NCBI GenBank assembly: GCA_002840755.1
Contig: PHBZ01000026.1
Location: forward strand, 1 to 64,000
Origin: Chloroflexi bacterium HGW-Chloroflexi-10
GTDB taxonomy: Bacteria; Chloroflexota; Anaerolineae; Anaerolineales; Anaerolineaceae
Direction of reading: 5' to 3'
Length of the DNA: 64,000 nucleotides
The first letter of the stretch is position 1; the number at the start of each line of letters is the position of its first letter. Below are positions 7,376 to 15,401 of the stretch, in pieces. The notes beneath the pieces were generated by a model. That model did no database searches. It was not told the origin of the DNA and worked only from the letters and a program-made list of their open reading frames with translations. A program made the position numbers and the translations under genes.

Positions 7376-7682
7376 GAATTAAGGATTGATGTCCTTCGTA
7401 CTTCAGGACCACGTCCTTCGTTCCTCAGGACCATCCGAGTTGAACTAAGCCGTTTTGGAAAGCATACCTGCTATTTGGAATTTAAGACACACCACTAATT
7501 TCAATCCCTGTTTTATCAAGCAGTTATACGTGAATTGTACAATCAAAAAGAAAATAAACGCAAGCCAGAAATGAGACAAAAAGTTCTCAGGGTGAGTCAG
7601 ATTTGGAAATCCGTGGGGTTATCCACCCAATTCGTGCAAATTTGTTGATGAGATTAGTATAGCAAAAATAAATTTCAGGCAA
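7376..7682 (-). repeat. Promoter-leader repeat, copy C
   Basis: Homologous to 2704-3097 in the same orientation and also directly upstream of a minus-strand gene. The promoter, minus strand, is TTGCCT (7682-7677), 15 bp, TATACT (7661-7656), and the leader would be about 300 nt. Only two of the GTCCTTCG...AGGAC hairpin units are present, and the GATGCGGCG inverted repeat of copy A is missing. The stretch from 7683 to 7792 shows no further feature. Confidence 0.7.
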
Positions 7683-7792
7683 GAGAAAATAAAGGAAATA
7701 AATTTTGGAGCTGACAGCACATTAGGAGGTATTGAGGTGTCCGGGAGGAGGCTCGCGCCAACTGCCGGCCGGGTACGGTTGCATTTCAGGGG

Positions 7793-8308
7793 CTATGCTT
7801 TGAATTTATCAGCATACAATGTGTAGTTTTCCTGATCAAAACAAACAAAAACAACTTTATTGATTTTTGTTTCCGTTTTTTGCAGCTGATGGAAATATTT
7901 TGAAACGATTTCGGCGGCCAATGCTTTGGGGAATCCATAAACGCCGGTGCTGATATTGGGAAAAGCAATGGATTGGATGTTATTTTCGTGCGCAATGCGC
8001 ATGGCATTTTTGTAACAATTTTGCAGCAGCTCGGGTTCGTTGGATTTTCCATTGTTCCAAACCGGCCCGACCGTATGGATCACATATTTTGCTTTTAAAT
8101 TATAGCCCGCGGTTATGACGGCTTCTCCGGTTTTACATCCACCCTGGCGGCGGCTGATCCGTTTACACTCTTCAAGCAATTCTTTACCCGCGGCGCGATG
8201 AATAGCCCCATCCACCCCACCACCGCCCAACAAGGTGGAATTGGCAGCATTGACAAGCGCTTCGATTTCCACTCTGGTTATATCGCCGAATATGACAGAT
8301 ATTTGCAT
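7793..8308 (-). CDS. Macro-domain protein, O-acetyl-ADP-ribose deacetylase type
   Basis: A 171-residue single macro domain. It has the family hallmarks in order: GDITRVEIEALVNAANSTLL (residues about 8-28), the GGGGVDGAIHRAAG loop that contacts the distal ribose, GEAVITAGYNLKAKYVIHTVGPVW and SIAFPNISTGVYGFP near residue 120. Relatives such as E. coli YmdB hydrolyse O-acetyl-ADP-ribose or remove ADP-ribose from proteins. The VNAAN asparagine and the GGG loop are intact, so activity is expected. No attC-like site was found next to it, so it may lie outside the cassette array. A TATACT -10 (8382-8377, minus) precedes it. Confidence 0.88.
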   Translation of the reverse strand: MQISVIFGDITRVEIEALVNAANSTLLGGGGVDGAIHRAAGKELLEECKRISRRQGGCKTGEAVITAGYNLKAKYVIHTVGPVWNNGKSNEPELLQNCYKNAMRIAHENNIQSIAFPNISTGVYGFPKALAAEIVSKYFHQLQKTETKINKVVFVCFDQENYTLYADKFKA

Positions 8309-8376
8309 TTTTGTTCCTCGCCAGGCAAGCCCAAGAAAGCTCCGGGAAAATTTATTTAAAAAGGCTTGATGAGATT

Positions 8377-8386
8377 AGTATAGCAT
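8377..8386 (-). promoter_or_regulatory. -10 promoter element of the macro-domain gene
   Basis: Minus strand AATGCTATACTAATCTCATC repeats the -10 region of copies A and C (TATACT followed by AATCTCATCAA). The -35 side differs (TTTTCC). About 70 bp upstream of the start codon. Confidence 0.45.
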
Positions 8387-8411
8387 TTGTGGGAAAAGGA
8401 GGCGGCAAGAT

Positions 8412-8455
8412 TAAGGTCTTCTCCGGTAAAACAAAAAACCGAAGAAGACCTTTTT
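8412..8455 (+). terminator. Terminator-like hairpin between the macro and NHL genes
   Basis: AAGGTCTTCT...CGGT pairs with ACCG...AGAAGACCTT and is followed by TTTTTA on the plus strand. Both neighbours run on the minus strand, so the U-tract faces the wrong way for them. A second hairpin (ACCCGAAAA at 8463, TTTTCGGGT at 8491) lies nearer the NHL gene stop and may serve it. Confidence 0.4.
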
Positions 8456-8523
8456 ATTTAGTTACCCGAAAATGCTTGTGAAACCCTGTTTTCGGGTAAG
8501 CCCCTGGCATTAAAAATACTGAA

Positions 8524-11500
8524 TTAACGGATCAGCAACGGCAAAAATACTCGCGTGTCAAAATCGGAGGCCCAAATCTCGCCGCCGTTGTTGTAGTTAA
8601 TGGTGCCAACGTACAAACGGTCCGCAAAGACCGTCACGGCTTCATCCCGCGTTGATGAAAGATTACGGCTTTCGTTATACTGATCGCGGTCCCATGAGTT
8701 CCACCAATTGAAAGCCCTGTTCTGGGAGTCACCAAACCCTTCGAGGGATACATCTTCCCAATCGGCGCCATTTGTGGTTTTGCGGATCTGCAAGCCTTTC
8801 ATATCATCCTGAGAGAAAAGGTACAAGCCATTTCGGTAAACTTCCAGACTGCCGTTTGAATTTTTATTGTTATCAAAACTGCCGTCTATTTGTTCCCAAT
8901 CTGAACCGTCACAATCCTGGCAGCGCCACATGTGGATGGTTACAGGCTCATCGGGACCTTCGGAGTGATTGATTGACATATATAAGTAATCCTGATAGCG
9001 CTGTAAAGAACCGCCCCAACCAGCGGGCGTGTCCATAGGATCCCAACTGCCGGAAGCGCCGGTGGTACTGCTCCACATACCAAACCCATCCGTGCTGGCG
9101 TAATAAGCGCCGTTGAATTCAACCAGAGAATTGATGAAATAACATTCCGGATGTCCAAAGCCGCCGGTCATTACCGCATCCCAATCACCGGCATTTCCAG
9201 TATCGCTGCGCCACAGCTCTGTGCCGGAATTGGGATTAAAGGTAACAGCGTAAATATAGTCTCCCAAAACTGCCAGGCGATAGATACTAAAATTACCGGG
9301 TTGGCCAAATCCCTGGGTGACTACCCGATCCCAATCATCCGCGTCGCCTGTGGAACTGCGCCAAATTTGCCCGGCATCCGAAATACTTTCATTTGCCGTC
9401 TGATTGAGTGTACCCGCATATAGCTTTCCTTTAAAGGTGACCATGGAGAGAACAGCTGTGTTATTGCGTTCACCAAAACCATCCGGAACGACCAGCGACC
9501 ATTGATTATCAGCAGTTTGCCGCCATAACTGGGCGCCGTTTTTAAAATCAAACATGGCAGCGTACAAATCATCGCCAAATACGGTGAGCGCGGTGACTTC
9601 ATTGGAACGCTGGTTGCCAAAACCGTTTATGTTTACCTGCTGCCAATTTGGCACGCCGGGAGCAAATTTCTGAACCCGATAGTTCATCACATCGCTTACA
9701 TACAGGTTACCATCCTGATCCAGCGCTACTCCGCCCGGATTGGAAAACTGGCTGGTATTCTGCCCGCCTTCACCACCACCTATGGAGGTGAGAAAAGCAG
9801 CATTGCTATCAAAAACCTGTACTCTGCCACCCCATTCATCCGCAACATAAAGACGTCCCTGCGGATCAACAGCCAGGCTACGCGGCGCCACTTTTCCAAA
9901 CTGGGAATCATATTGATCGCGGGGAGCGCCAATGAAGGTTGTGCAGTTATACGTACCTACATTTATTGTGCAGCGTTGAACACGGGTATTCGTAAGATCG
10001 CCCACATAAACGTACCCCAGGTGATCAATGGCAACACTTACAGGGTTGTCGAAATGCAAATTATCATTCCCCGGCTCTCGCAAAATACCTAATGTCAATC
10101 TGTATATCAAATTTTTTGTAAAAACCTGAACGCGCTGGTTACAACTATCGGCCACATAAATATCTTCATTCACCGGACTGATGGCAACACTGCTGGGACA
10201 ATCAAATTGATTGGTGCCACCACCATACTCGCCAAATGACTGGCTGAATGTACCGTCCGCGTTGAACACCTGAATCCGGTTATTAGCCGTATCCGCAACA
10301 TAGACTTTATGGTTGGCATCTACAGCGGGATTTCCCTCTAATCCACCAAAGAATGCCCCAAAGTGAGTGTTATCAGCACCAAAAACGCCTGCTTCGCCAA
10401 CTGTCCATAATTGATTTCCATGCGCATCATATTTTATCAGACGTAATCCCTTGTATTCCACAACATAGTAACTGCCGTCAGTATCCGCGGCAACACCTCT
10501 GGGCTGGTTCAGGCGCTCATCATCAACCAGATACGGAACATTGAGTTCGCCATAGGTCTTTTGATAAACCCCGCTGCTATTAAACATTTGGACGCGCTTG
10601 TTGGTATTATCACTTACATAAACATTGCCATCCACATCGGTGGTAACCGCGGAAATAAAGGAAAAATGCCCGTTATCCACACCGGGTTCATCGGTTACGC
10701 CGGCAAACAAGGCACAATCATTTCCGGCCGTAGTACATTTTAATACCCGTGAATTGCCGCCATCCGCTATGAATACCTGGTCGCTTGCGTCAATGAAGAT
10801 ATCCGGCGCATAACGTAAATGTGTAAGATCTGTTCCCTCTACGTCGGTTTCACCAAAGAACACTGAACAATCCCATTCACTTGTGCCGCCATTATACGCG
10901 CAGCTGAGAATGCGTTGATTTAGAAAATCGGCAATATACAGGTTTCCGCTTGAATCAACTGCCAAACCCTTTGGAGACTCCAGACCGTTTCCGGGGATAT
11001 TGGCATGGCTCGCATCAATCGTCCCTGTATAATACATTTTGTCATCGTCCTCGTTTCCCGGGACGCCGTCTTCGTTGAAGGCAAAAATCTGAACACGGTG
11101 ATTATTGGAATCGGAAACAAAGACCTGCTTGGCATCATTGCTAAAAGCCAGTTCATAAGGATCACTAAAACGGTTATCGGCAGAGCCTTCTTCCCAGGGT
11201 GCATCTTCCGGATAAGTTTGCAGGAAATTTCCATCCCCAGTGTATTTTTTAATAGCGCTCCGGTAAACAACCCACACATTGTCACTCGCGTCCACAATCA
11301 CATTGGACGGTTGGTTTAAAAAGATATCATGATGGTACGGTCTTCCAACCACCCCAAAAGACATTTCATAATCGCCGGCCGCATTAAATTTGATGATGCG
11401 CGCGCCTTCCCGTTCCGCGATATATAAAGCTTTATCGGAATCCGCAAAAAGCCCTTCGGGACTATTAAGATGATCATTGCTGAACACATACGGTTGATCT

Positions 11501-11655
11501 ACAACGCCTACGCTGCCGGTATAAGCCAACGAAAATCCAGGATCGCCCAACGAAACTGGCGTATCAACCAATAAATTTTGCGCGGCTGCACTACCGGTAA
11601 TTACAACCAGTAAAACAGTAACGATAATGATTTTGATAATGTTTTTAGATTTCAT
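8524..11655 (-). CDS. Large secreted NHL-repeat protein
   Basis: A 1043-residue protein with an N-terminal signal peptide (KNIIKIIIVTVLLVVITGSAAA, cleavage near AAA-QN). Residues about 40-670 hold at least ten NHL-type repeats of the form [VL]Y[VI][AS]D..N.R[VI]Q.F (for example VYVADTANNRIQVF and IYVADSCNQRVQVF), which fold into beta-propellers. The second half has repeated FGD-LYA...G-[QE][IL]WRS modules (GQIWRSSTGDADDW), another propeller-like array. The protein ends RVFLPLLIR, a tail seen on many secreted Chloroflexota proteins. It is probably a surface or extracellular binding protein; no catalytic motif is visible. A 22-codon sORF precedes it. Confidence 0.8.
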   Translation of the reverse strand: MKSKNIIKIIIVTVLLVVITGSAAAQNLLVDTPVSLGDPGFSLAYTGSVGVVDQPYVFSNDHLNSPEGLFADSDKALYIAEREGARIIKFNAAGDYEMSFGVVGRPYHHDIFLNQPSNVIVDASDNVWVVYRSAIKKYTGDGNFLQTYPEDAPWEEGSADNRFSDPYELAFSNDAKQVFVSDSNNHRVQIFAFNEDGVPGNEDDDKMYYTGTIDASHANIPGNGLESPKGLAVDSSGNLYIADFLNQRILSCAYNGGTSEWDCSVFFGETDVEGTDLTHLRYAPDIFIDASDQVFIADGGNSRVLKCTTAGNDCALFAGVTDEPGVDNGHFSFISAVTTDVDGNVYVSDNTNKRVQMFNSSGVYQKTYGELNVPYLVDDERLNQPRGVAADTDGSYYVVEYKGLRLIKYDAHGNQLWTVGEAGVFGADNTHFGAFFGGLEGNPAVDANHKVYVADTANNRIQVFNADGTFSQSFGEYGGGTNQFDCPSSVAISPVNEDIYVADSCNQRVQVFTKNLIYRLTLGILREPGNDNLHFDNPVSVAIDHLGYVYVGDLTNTRVQRCTINVGTYNCTTFIGAPRDQYDSQFGKVAPRSLAVDPQGRLYVADEWGGRVQVFDSNAAFLTSIGGGEGGQNTSQFSNPGGVALDQDGNLYVSDVMNYRVQKFAPGVPNWQQVNINGFGNQRSNEVTALTVFGDDLYAAMFDFKNGAQLWRQTADNQWSLVVPDGFGERNNTAVLSMVTFKGKLYAGTLNQTANESISDAGQIWRSSTGDADDWDRVVTQGFGQPGNFSIYRLAVLGDYIYAVTFNPNSGTELWRSDTGNAGDWDAVMTGGFGHPECYFINSLVEFNGAYYASTDGFGMWSSTTGASGSWDPMDTPAGWGGSLQRYQDYLYMSINHSEGPDEPVTIHMWRCQDCDGSDWEQIDGSFDNNKNSNGSLEVYRNGLYLFSQDDMKGLQIRKTTNGADWEDVSLEGFGDSQNRAFNWWNSWDRDQYNESRNLSSTRDEAVTVFADRLYVGTINYNNGGEIWASDFDTRVFLPLLIR

Positions 11656-11673
11656 ATTCGATATTTTTCCTTT

Positions 11674-11742
11674 TCATTTGTCATCCGAATTACAAACCAA
11701 CAGGGACCAAATCCTAAGACAATAAGTAATTCTTTTTTTCAT
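11674..11742 (-). CDS. Candidate 22-residue upstream ORF
   Basis: An ATG at 11742 preceded at 4 bp by AAGGAAGG encodes MKKRITYCLRIWSLLVCNS then DDK and stops 18 bp before the NHL gene start. The ribosome site is good, but coding status is unproven. It could be a leader peptide or the relic of a signal-peptide start. The remaining part of the 406 bp gap (11743-12002) shows nothing I can assign. Confidence 0.3.
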   Translation of the reverse strand: MKKRITYCLRIWSLLVCNSDDK

Positions 11743-12002
11743 CAACCTTCCTTTCTGAAACCCAAATTTTCTTGTATCGCCGCGTATTGATCTTGTTTGC
11801 GAGCCAATATGTAAATCAGCCTGTCTACTTCTGAGAAAAGCGATATTAAATCTCTGCGCGATTCCGGTGAAGTAGAAGGTCTTTCATTTTGTATTTTTTG
11901 TAAGCCTATAGGTCATGCTGAAATAGCGCCTCCTCACCATTCCGTTTCACAATGAGCCTCTTAATAAACACCCTTTTATTCTTCTTGGTATTATAGCGAA
12001 CT

Positions 12003-12047
12003 AAAAAAGCATAAAGGTGTGCAGCCTGCACACCTTTATGCTTTTTT
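12003..12047. terminator. Strong bidirectional terminator
   Basis: AAAAAAGCATAAAGGTGTGC and its near-perfect complement meet at a tight loop at 12022-12027, with A-tract and T-tract outside. The arms (GCATAAAGGTGTGCAG and its complement) are 16 bp. It closes the kinase operon on the minus strand, 15 bp past the stop. Confidence 0.85.
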
Positions 12048-12061
12048 AACTTATTTTTCTA

Positions 12062-13669
12062 TTAACGGTAGATTATTTCAAATTGGGCTGTTTCTGATAT
12101 CGCTTCTGCGGCTGCACGCATATTCTCGCCTACCTCCACCTGCTGCAAATGGGGTAAAGCCAGGAGCGGTGAAAGATCAAGAAGTTGTGTTTCCGATAGA
12201 TAAATCCGTTCAAGCATTGGAAGGGTTTCTACCTGGTCAAGCGATTGAAGCGGCGCCCTGCGTAATACCAGTTCCCGCAAAGAAGTCAATCCGGATAGGG
12301 CTGCCGGTGATTTGACTTTTGTGTAGCCCGCATCCACTGTTGATAAACGGGAGCAATCACGCAGAGCTGTGAGATCCGAAACATTGGTATCGTAAATAAT
12401 TAATGAGGTCAATGATGCGGCTTGAGATAAGGGGGTTATATCTTCAATTGGGTTATGCCGTAAATCAACATAATCCAAGTAGTTTAGCTCAGATAATGGG
12501 GAAATATCTGTGATGTTTTGATACACCAAAGCTATGGTTTGAAGATTCTGTAATTTTGGCAGGTCGTTGAGTGTGCTGATATTTCCGCGCAGGATTGTGC
12601 CATCATTGTTTACAAAACTTTCTGCATAGGCACTAAAATTTTCCTCATTTGCGGCGGCATTATTTCCGAAGATATATAATTTATTAATTGACAATAGGTC
12701 CTGTTCTGAAAGCGCCTCGCCTTCATTTTTATTAAGAGTGAGGCGTACCGCTTCTTCAATTAATGGTTCTTCGAAAGTTATGCCAACAGGTTGTTGGAAT
12801 TGCATTGCCGTGTAGTGCGTAACCTGAAAAACAACTGCCAAAATAATAAGTGCTGCACATAAAAACGATACTATTCGGCGGCGCAATGCCCGGCCGGTTA
12901 ATTCATGCTTAACCTGAACAACATTTTTATAGCGGTCTTTTGGCGCAAAAGCAGTACATTTTGAAATCGTATTGGAAAGCCAATGATTGGGTATGGCCTT
13001 TTTTGCCTGCTGAACTTCAACATTGCCGGTCAACATCCAGCAAAGCAGTATTCCAAGAGAGAAGATATCCGTACGGCCATCTGTTTGAGAAAAACCATAC
13101 TGTTCCGGAGCGGCATAATGTTTGGTACCCAAACAGATTGTATCTTCCTGCAATTTTTCATCGTATGTGCGGGAAATTCCAAAATCTATCAGTGTGATTT
13201 TGCCCTGTTGATTAACGATGATGTTTTGCGGTTTAATATCTCTATGGATGATAGGTGGTGTCTGACCATGCAGGTATTCCAGGATTTCACAGAGTTGGAT
13301 TGCAATATCAATGGATTGCGACCTGTTGAGTGGGTTTTCCCGGACCAGTTTGTCCAGCGGTTTTCCCTGTGCGAATGAACGTACAACGCAGAGCATTGTT
13401 TCATTCTGATATTCATCGATATAGGTTGGCAATCCCTGATGATCTAATTTTCTAAGCAGACTGCTTTCGGTTGTGTGGGAACGAAATGTCTGATCAAGAT
13501 AACATTTTGTTACATAATAATTGCCTGTCCGCCGATCTTTAATGAGCAGGGTTTCCCCCATTTCGTTATGCGCGAAACATTCCATCAGCTCGTAATTTTC
13601 CAAAAACTTCCTGGGATAGCGGCTGTCATCAAAGCCGGCAAGAAAATCTTCTATGAAAGCATTGGTCAT
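12062..13669 (-). CDS. Membrane Ser/Thr protein kinase with leucine-rich repeats
   Basis: A 535-residue Hanks-type kinase. The N-lobe lysine is K55 (YYVTKCYL), the catalytic loop is HRDIKPQNI (D144), the metal site is IDFGIS (D162) and the APE-like motif is YAAPEQYG. One membrane helix follows at about 265-285 (SFLCAALIILAVVFQ), and the outside part carries internalin-like LRRs (LNYLDYVDLRHNPIEDITPL and similar, about 370-525). The glycine loop is poor (CFAHNEMGE), though K, D and D are all present. It would sense a ligand or wall signal through the LRRs. It starts 6 bp after the HTH-like gene, forming a two-gene operon that ends at the strong terminator. Confidence 0.85.
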   Translation of the reverse strand: MTNAFIEDFLAGFDDSRYPRKFLENYELMECFAHNEMGETLLIKDRRTGNYYVTKCYLDQTFRSHTTESSLLRKLDHQGLPTYIDEYQNETMLCVVRSFAQGKPLDKLVRENPLNRSQSIDIAIQLCEILEYLHGQTPPIIHRDIKPQNIIVNQQGKITLIDFGISRTYDEKLQEDTICLGTKHYAAPEQYGFSQTDGRTDIFSLGILLCWMLTGNVEVQQAKKAIPNHWLSNTISKCTAFAPKDRYKNVVQVKHELTGRALRRRIVSFLCAALIILAVVFQVTHYTAMQFQQPVGITFEEPLIEEAVRLTLNKNEGEALSEQDLLSINKLYIFGNNAAANEENFSAYAESFVNNDGTILRGNISTLNDLPKLQNLQTIALVYQNITDISPLSELNYLDYVDLRHNPIEDITPLSQAASLTSLIIYDTNVSDLTALRDCSRLSTVDAGYTKVKSPAALSGLTSLRELVLRRAPLQSLDQVETLPMLERIYLSETQLLDLSPLLALPHLQQVEVGENMRAAAEAISETAQFEIIYR

Positions 13670-13675
13670 TTTTTT

Positions 13676-14122
13676 TTATTCACCACCCAACAAGGTCAAA
13701 CCAAGCGATTGGAGAACACTTTGTGTTTCAAAAATATCTTTATGGTTATTCATACAATATATGATTGCAGCATCACGCTTGATTTTAGGGTACAAAAGGC
13801 TTTTTTGAGCAATTTGCAGCAGTTTTTGGGTTTCATCCAAAACCATTTTAAAACCAAAAGCCAATTGAATTACTTTATCCCTGGACGGTTTTCTGGTTCC
13901 ATTAAAAAGCTGGTGCCCATAGGTGCGTTCTATGGCAGAATTTTTGATAACTTGCTCAGGTACTTTTCCTGTTTTTTTACATATATTTGTTATATACGCA
14001 GCGAAAGATGGAATTTCCATCTCTTCAGCATTGGATTCTATGAATTTCTCTATATCCGGTGCTTCCGATAACTTGTGCAGAAAAGCACTTGTTTCGATTT
14101 CATTTTTGTTTTTTTTAACCAT
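13676..14122 (-). CDS. Small HTH-like protein paired with the kinase
   Basis: A 148-residue basic protein. The centre (about 60-105: PEQVIKNSAIERTYGHQLF then NGTRKPSRDKVIQLAFGF) reads like an XRE-type helix-turn-helix in which the recognition helix is RKPSRDKVIQLAFGF. Similar small proteins sit beside Ser/Thr kinases in Firmicutes, from memory. Six base pairs separate it from the kinase start, so they are cotranscribed. It may be a kinase substrate or a regulator of the operon. The HTH call is moderate. Confidence 0.6.
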   Translation of the reverse strand: MVKKNKNEIETSAFLHKLSEAPDIEKFIESNAEEMEIPSFAAYITNICKKTGKVPEQVIKNSAIERTYGHQLFNGTRKPSRDKVIQLAFGFKMVLDETQKLLQIAQKSLLYPKIKRDAAIIYCMNNHKDIFETQSVLQSLGLTLLGGE

Positions 14123-14433
14123 TTCATCACCCTGTTAAAACAACAAAAAGCTGACCTTTTTTATAGGAATGACAGGCATTCAAGTGAAAGCCTTCAGCGC
14201 TTGATTAATTCGTTTTTTTCGGTTGCTTCTTCGTTGAACGGCATATCATTATCCCCTGGCAGAAACAAGAAAATACATTTCAATGATTCTATTGGGTACA
14301 ATGTCATATTAATTATAGCATCGCAAGAAATTTCACTCATTGAGTTTGGGGTAAGGATTTAGGATTATTGATTAACGTGTGGCAGAATGACAAATAAAGC
14401 GACATGCCTGAAATTTTTGACACCGGGCGATAT
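14123..14433. other. Intergenic region without assignable content
   Basis: 311 bp between the HTH-like gene start and the selenoprotein stop. AT-rich in its right half. It must carry the promoter of the kinase operon; I see no clear -35/-10 pair, hairpin or small ORF. Confidence 0.5.
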
Positions 14434-15315
14434 TTAAGGGACGTTTCTCTCCAACAGGTTCTTGATTTTTAGCGGGTGTTTCATGATATAGCCGACAATA
14501 GGCGGAGGCGGCACATCGCCGGGGAGATCCCGGGCATCCCTGGGCCACTCGAAGGGAAGATGCACCTGCCCGCCGGGTACCTGAATATCCTGGAGGGCTT
14601 GCAATACGGCACGCAGCACGGCCATTTGTCCCTCAGAATCACCGGGCTGACCGAGGGTGCGCCCGAGCGGGTATTCGATGGCGGCCAGGCGCGGGACACC
14701 AAGCGCAGCGGCTACATCCGGCACGGGGGTGAGGATGATGGTTGTAAAGCCGGCGGCTTCCAGTTCACGTTGTACCAGTCCAACGGACCAGCAGCAAATT
14801 GGTCAGGCAGGGACGAGGACGACGACATCCACATGGTCTGCGCGCAGATCGCGAATGATGGCCGGTACGGTTTTCTGAAGCAGTTCTTCGGGCTGCAGGA
14901 TATAACCCATCATCGAATAATTCCGGGGTGCGGCCTGGCCGATCTCGCCAGCCCGTTCCAGCTGCTGCAATTGTTTTAAAGGAAAGAGGCAGTTGAGATC
15001 CTCGCGAGCATAGCGCGGATCGATGTGGAGATGGTAGAGGGCGACATCCCCGGTCTGCGCGTCCAGGGGAATGACACGGTAGCTGGGGTCACCCCACCAG
15101 GGATTCTGGCGTTCACCTTCCTGGTCAAAGGGGGTGTCGGTTTTGAGGGCAATCCCGGCGGAGCTGAGCAGGGCCACGGTACATTCGGAAAGCGGTTTGG
15201 TCAGCGGAGTCCAGGGGATGGGGCGCGGTGTTTCTTTGTTAATCCAGGTTTTGAGCATGCGTTTGGTGATGCCGCTGATAAAACGGTAGGAATCGACTTG
15301 TTTTTCATTGTTCAT
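14434..15315 (-). CDS. Selenoprotein of the glycine/sarcosine/betaine/proline reductase B family
   Basis: The reading frame runs 293 residues if the in-frame TGA at 14805-14803 is read as selenocysteine. Before it, a 170-residue part ends HVDVVVLVPA. After it the same frame continues PICCWSVGLVQRELEAAGF, then ALGVPRLAAIEYPLGRTLG and QVHLPFEWP, and stops at 14434. Both halves match the GrdB/PrdB-like family, whose active site is normally VPxCPxC or VPxUPxC, so the TGA falls exactly at the redox residue (UPICC). Relatives reduce glycine, betaine or proline derivatives with a thiol cofactor, but this stand-alone form has no known substrate. A hairpin meeting bSECIS rules follows the TGA. It lies 86 bp after the MalT-like regulator gene. 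Confidence 0.85.
14773..14793 (-). promoter_or_regulatory. bSECIS-like hairpin for selenocysteine insertion
   Basis: In the mRNA, UGCUGGUCC pairs with GGACUGGUA (nine pairs, three of them G-U) around the loop GUU. The loop begins 19 nt after the UGA. This fits the published bacterial SECIS criteria: 16-37 nt spacing, a small loop and a G among its first two bases. Confidence 0.65.
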
Positions 15316-15401
15316 ATTGCATCCTTATATTGATTCAGAAGACTTTGGCAATCCTATCAAGTAACGGATTAAGCCGCATCTATCTTTTGATGTCTATTGT
15401 G

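Noticed and set aside
8309-12061. Search for an integron integrase or attI at the promoter-proximal side of the array
   Set aside because: Only the macro-domain and NHL genes lie there. No tyrosine recombinase motif or divergent frame was seen.
13475-14071. 198-codon plus-strand ORF over the kinase and HTH-like genes
   Set aside because: An antisense shadow of two supported minus-strand genes with Cys/Phe-rich, unprotein-like composition.
14434-14802. The TGA at 14803 as an ordinary stop, making a truncated pseudogene and a separate downstream ORF
   Set aside because: The frame is kept for 123 codons after it, family motifs continue, the TGA sits at the redox position and a bSECIS-like hairpin follows.
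14476-14979. 167-codon plus-strand ORF opposite the selenoprotein
   Set aside because: It mirrors the coding frame of the selenoprotein, has no homology I recognise and no ribosome site.
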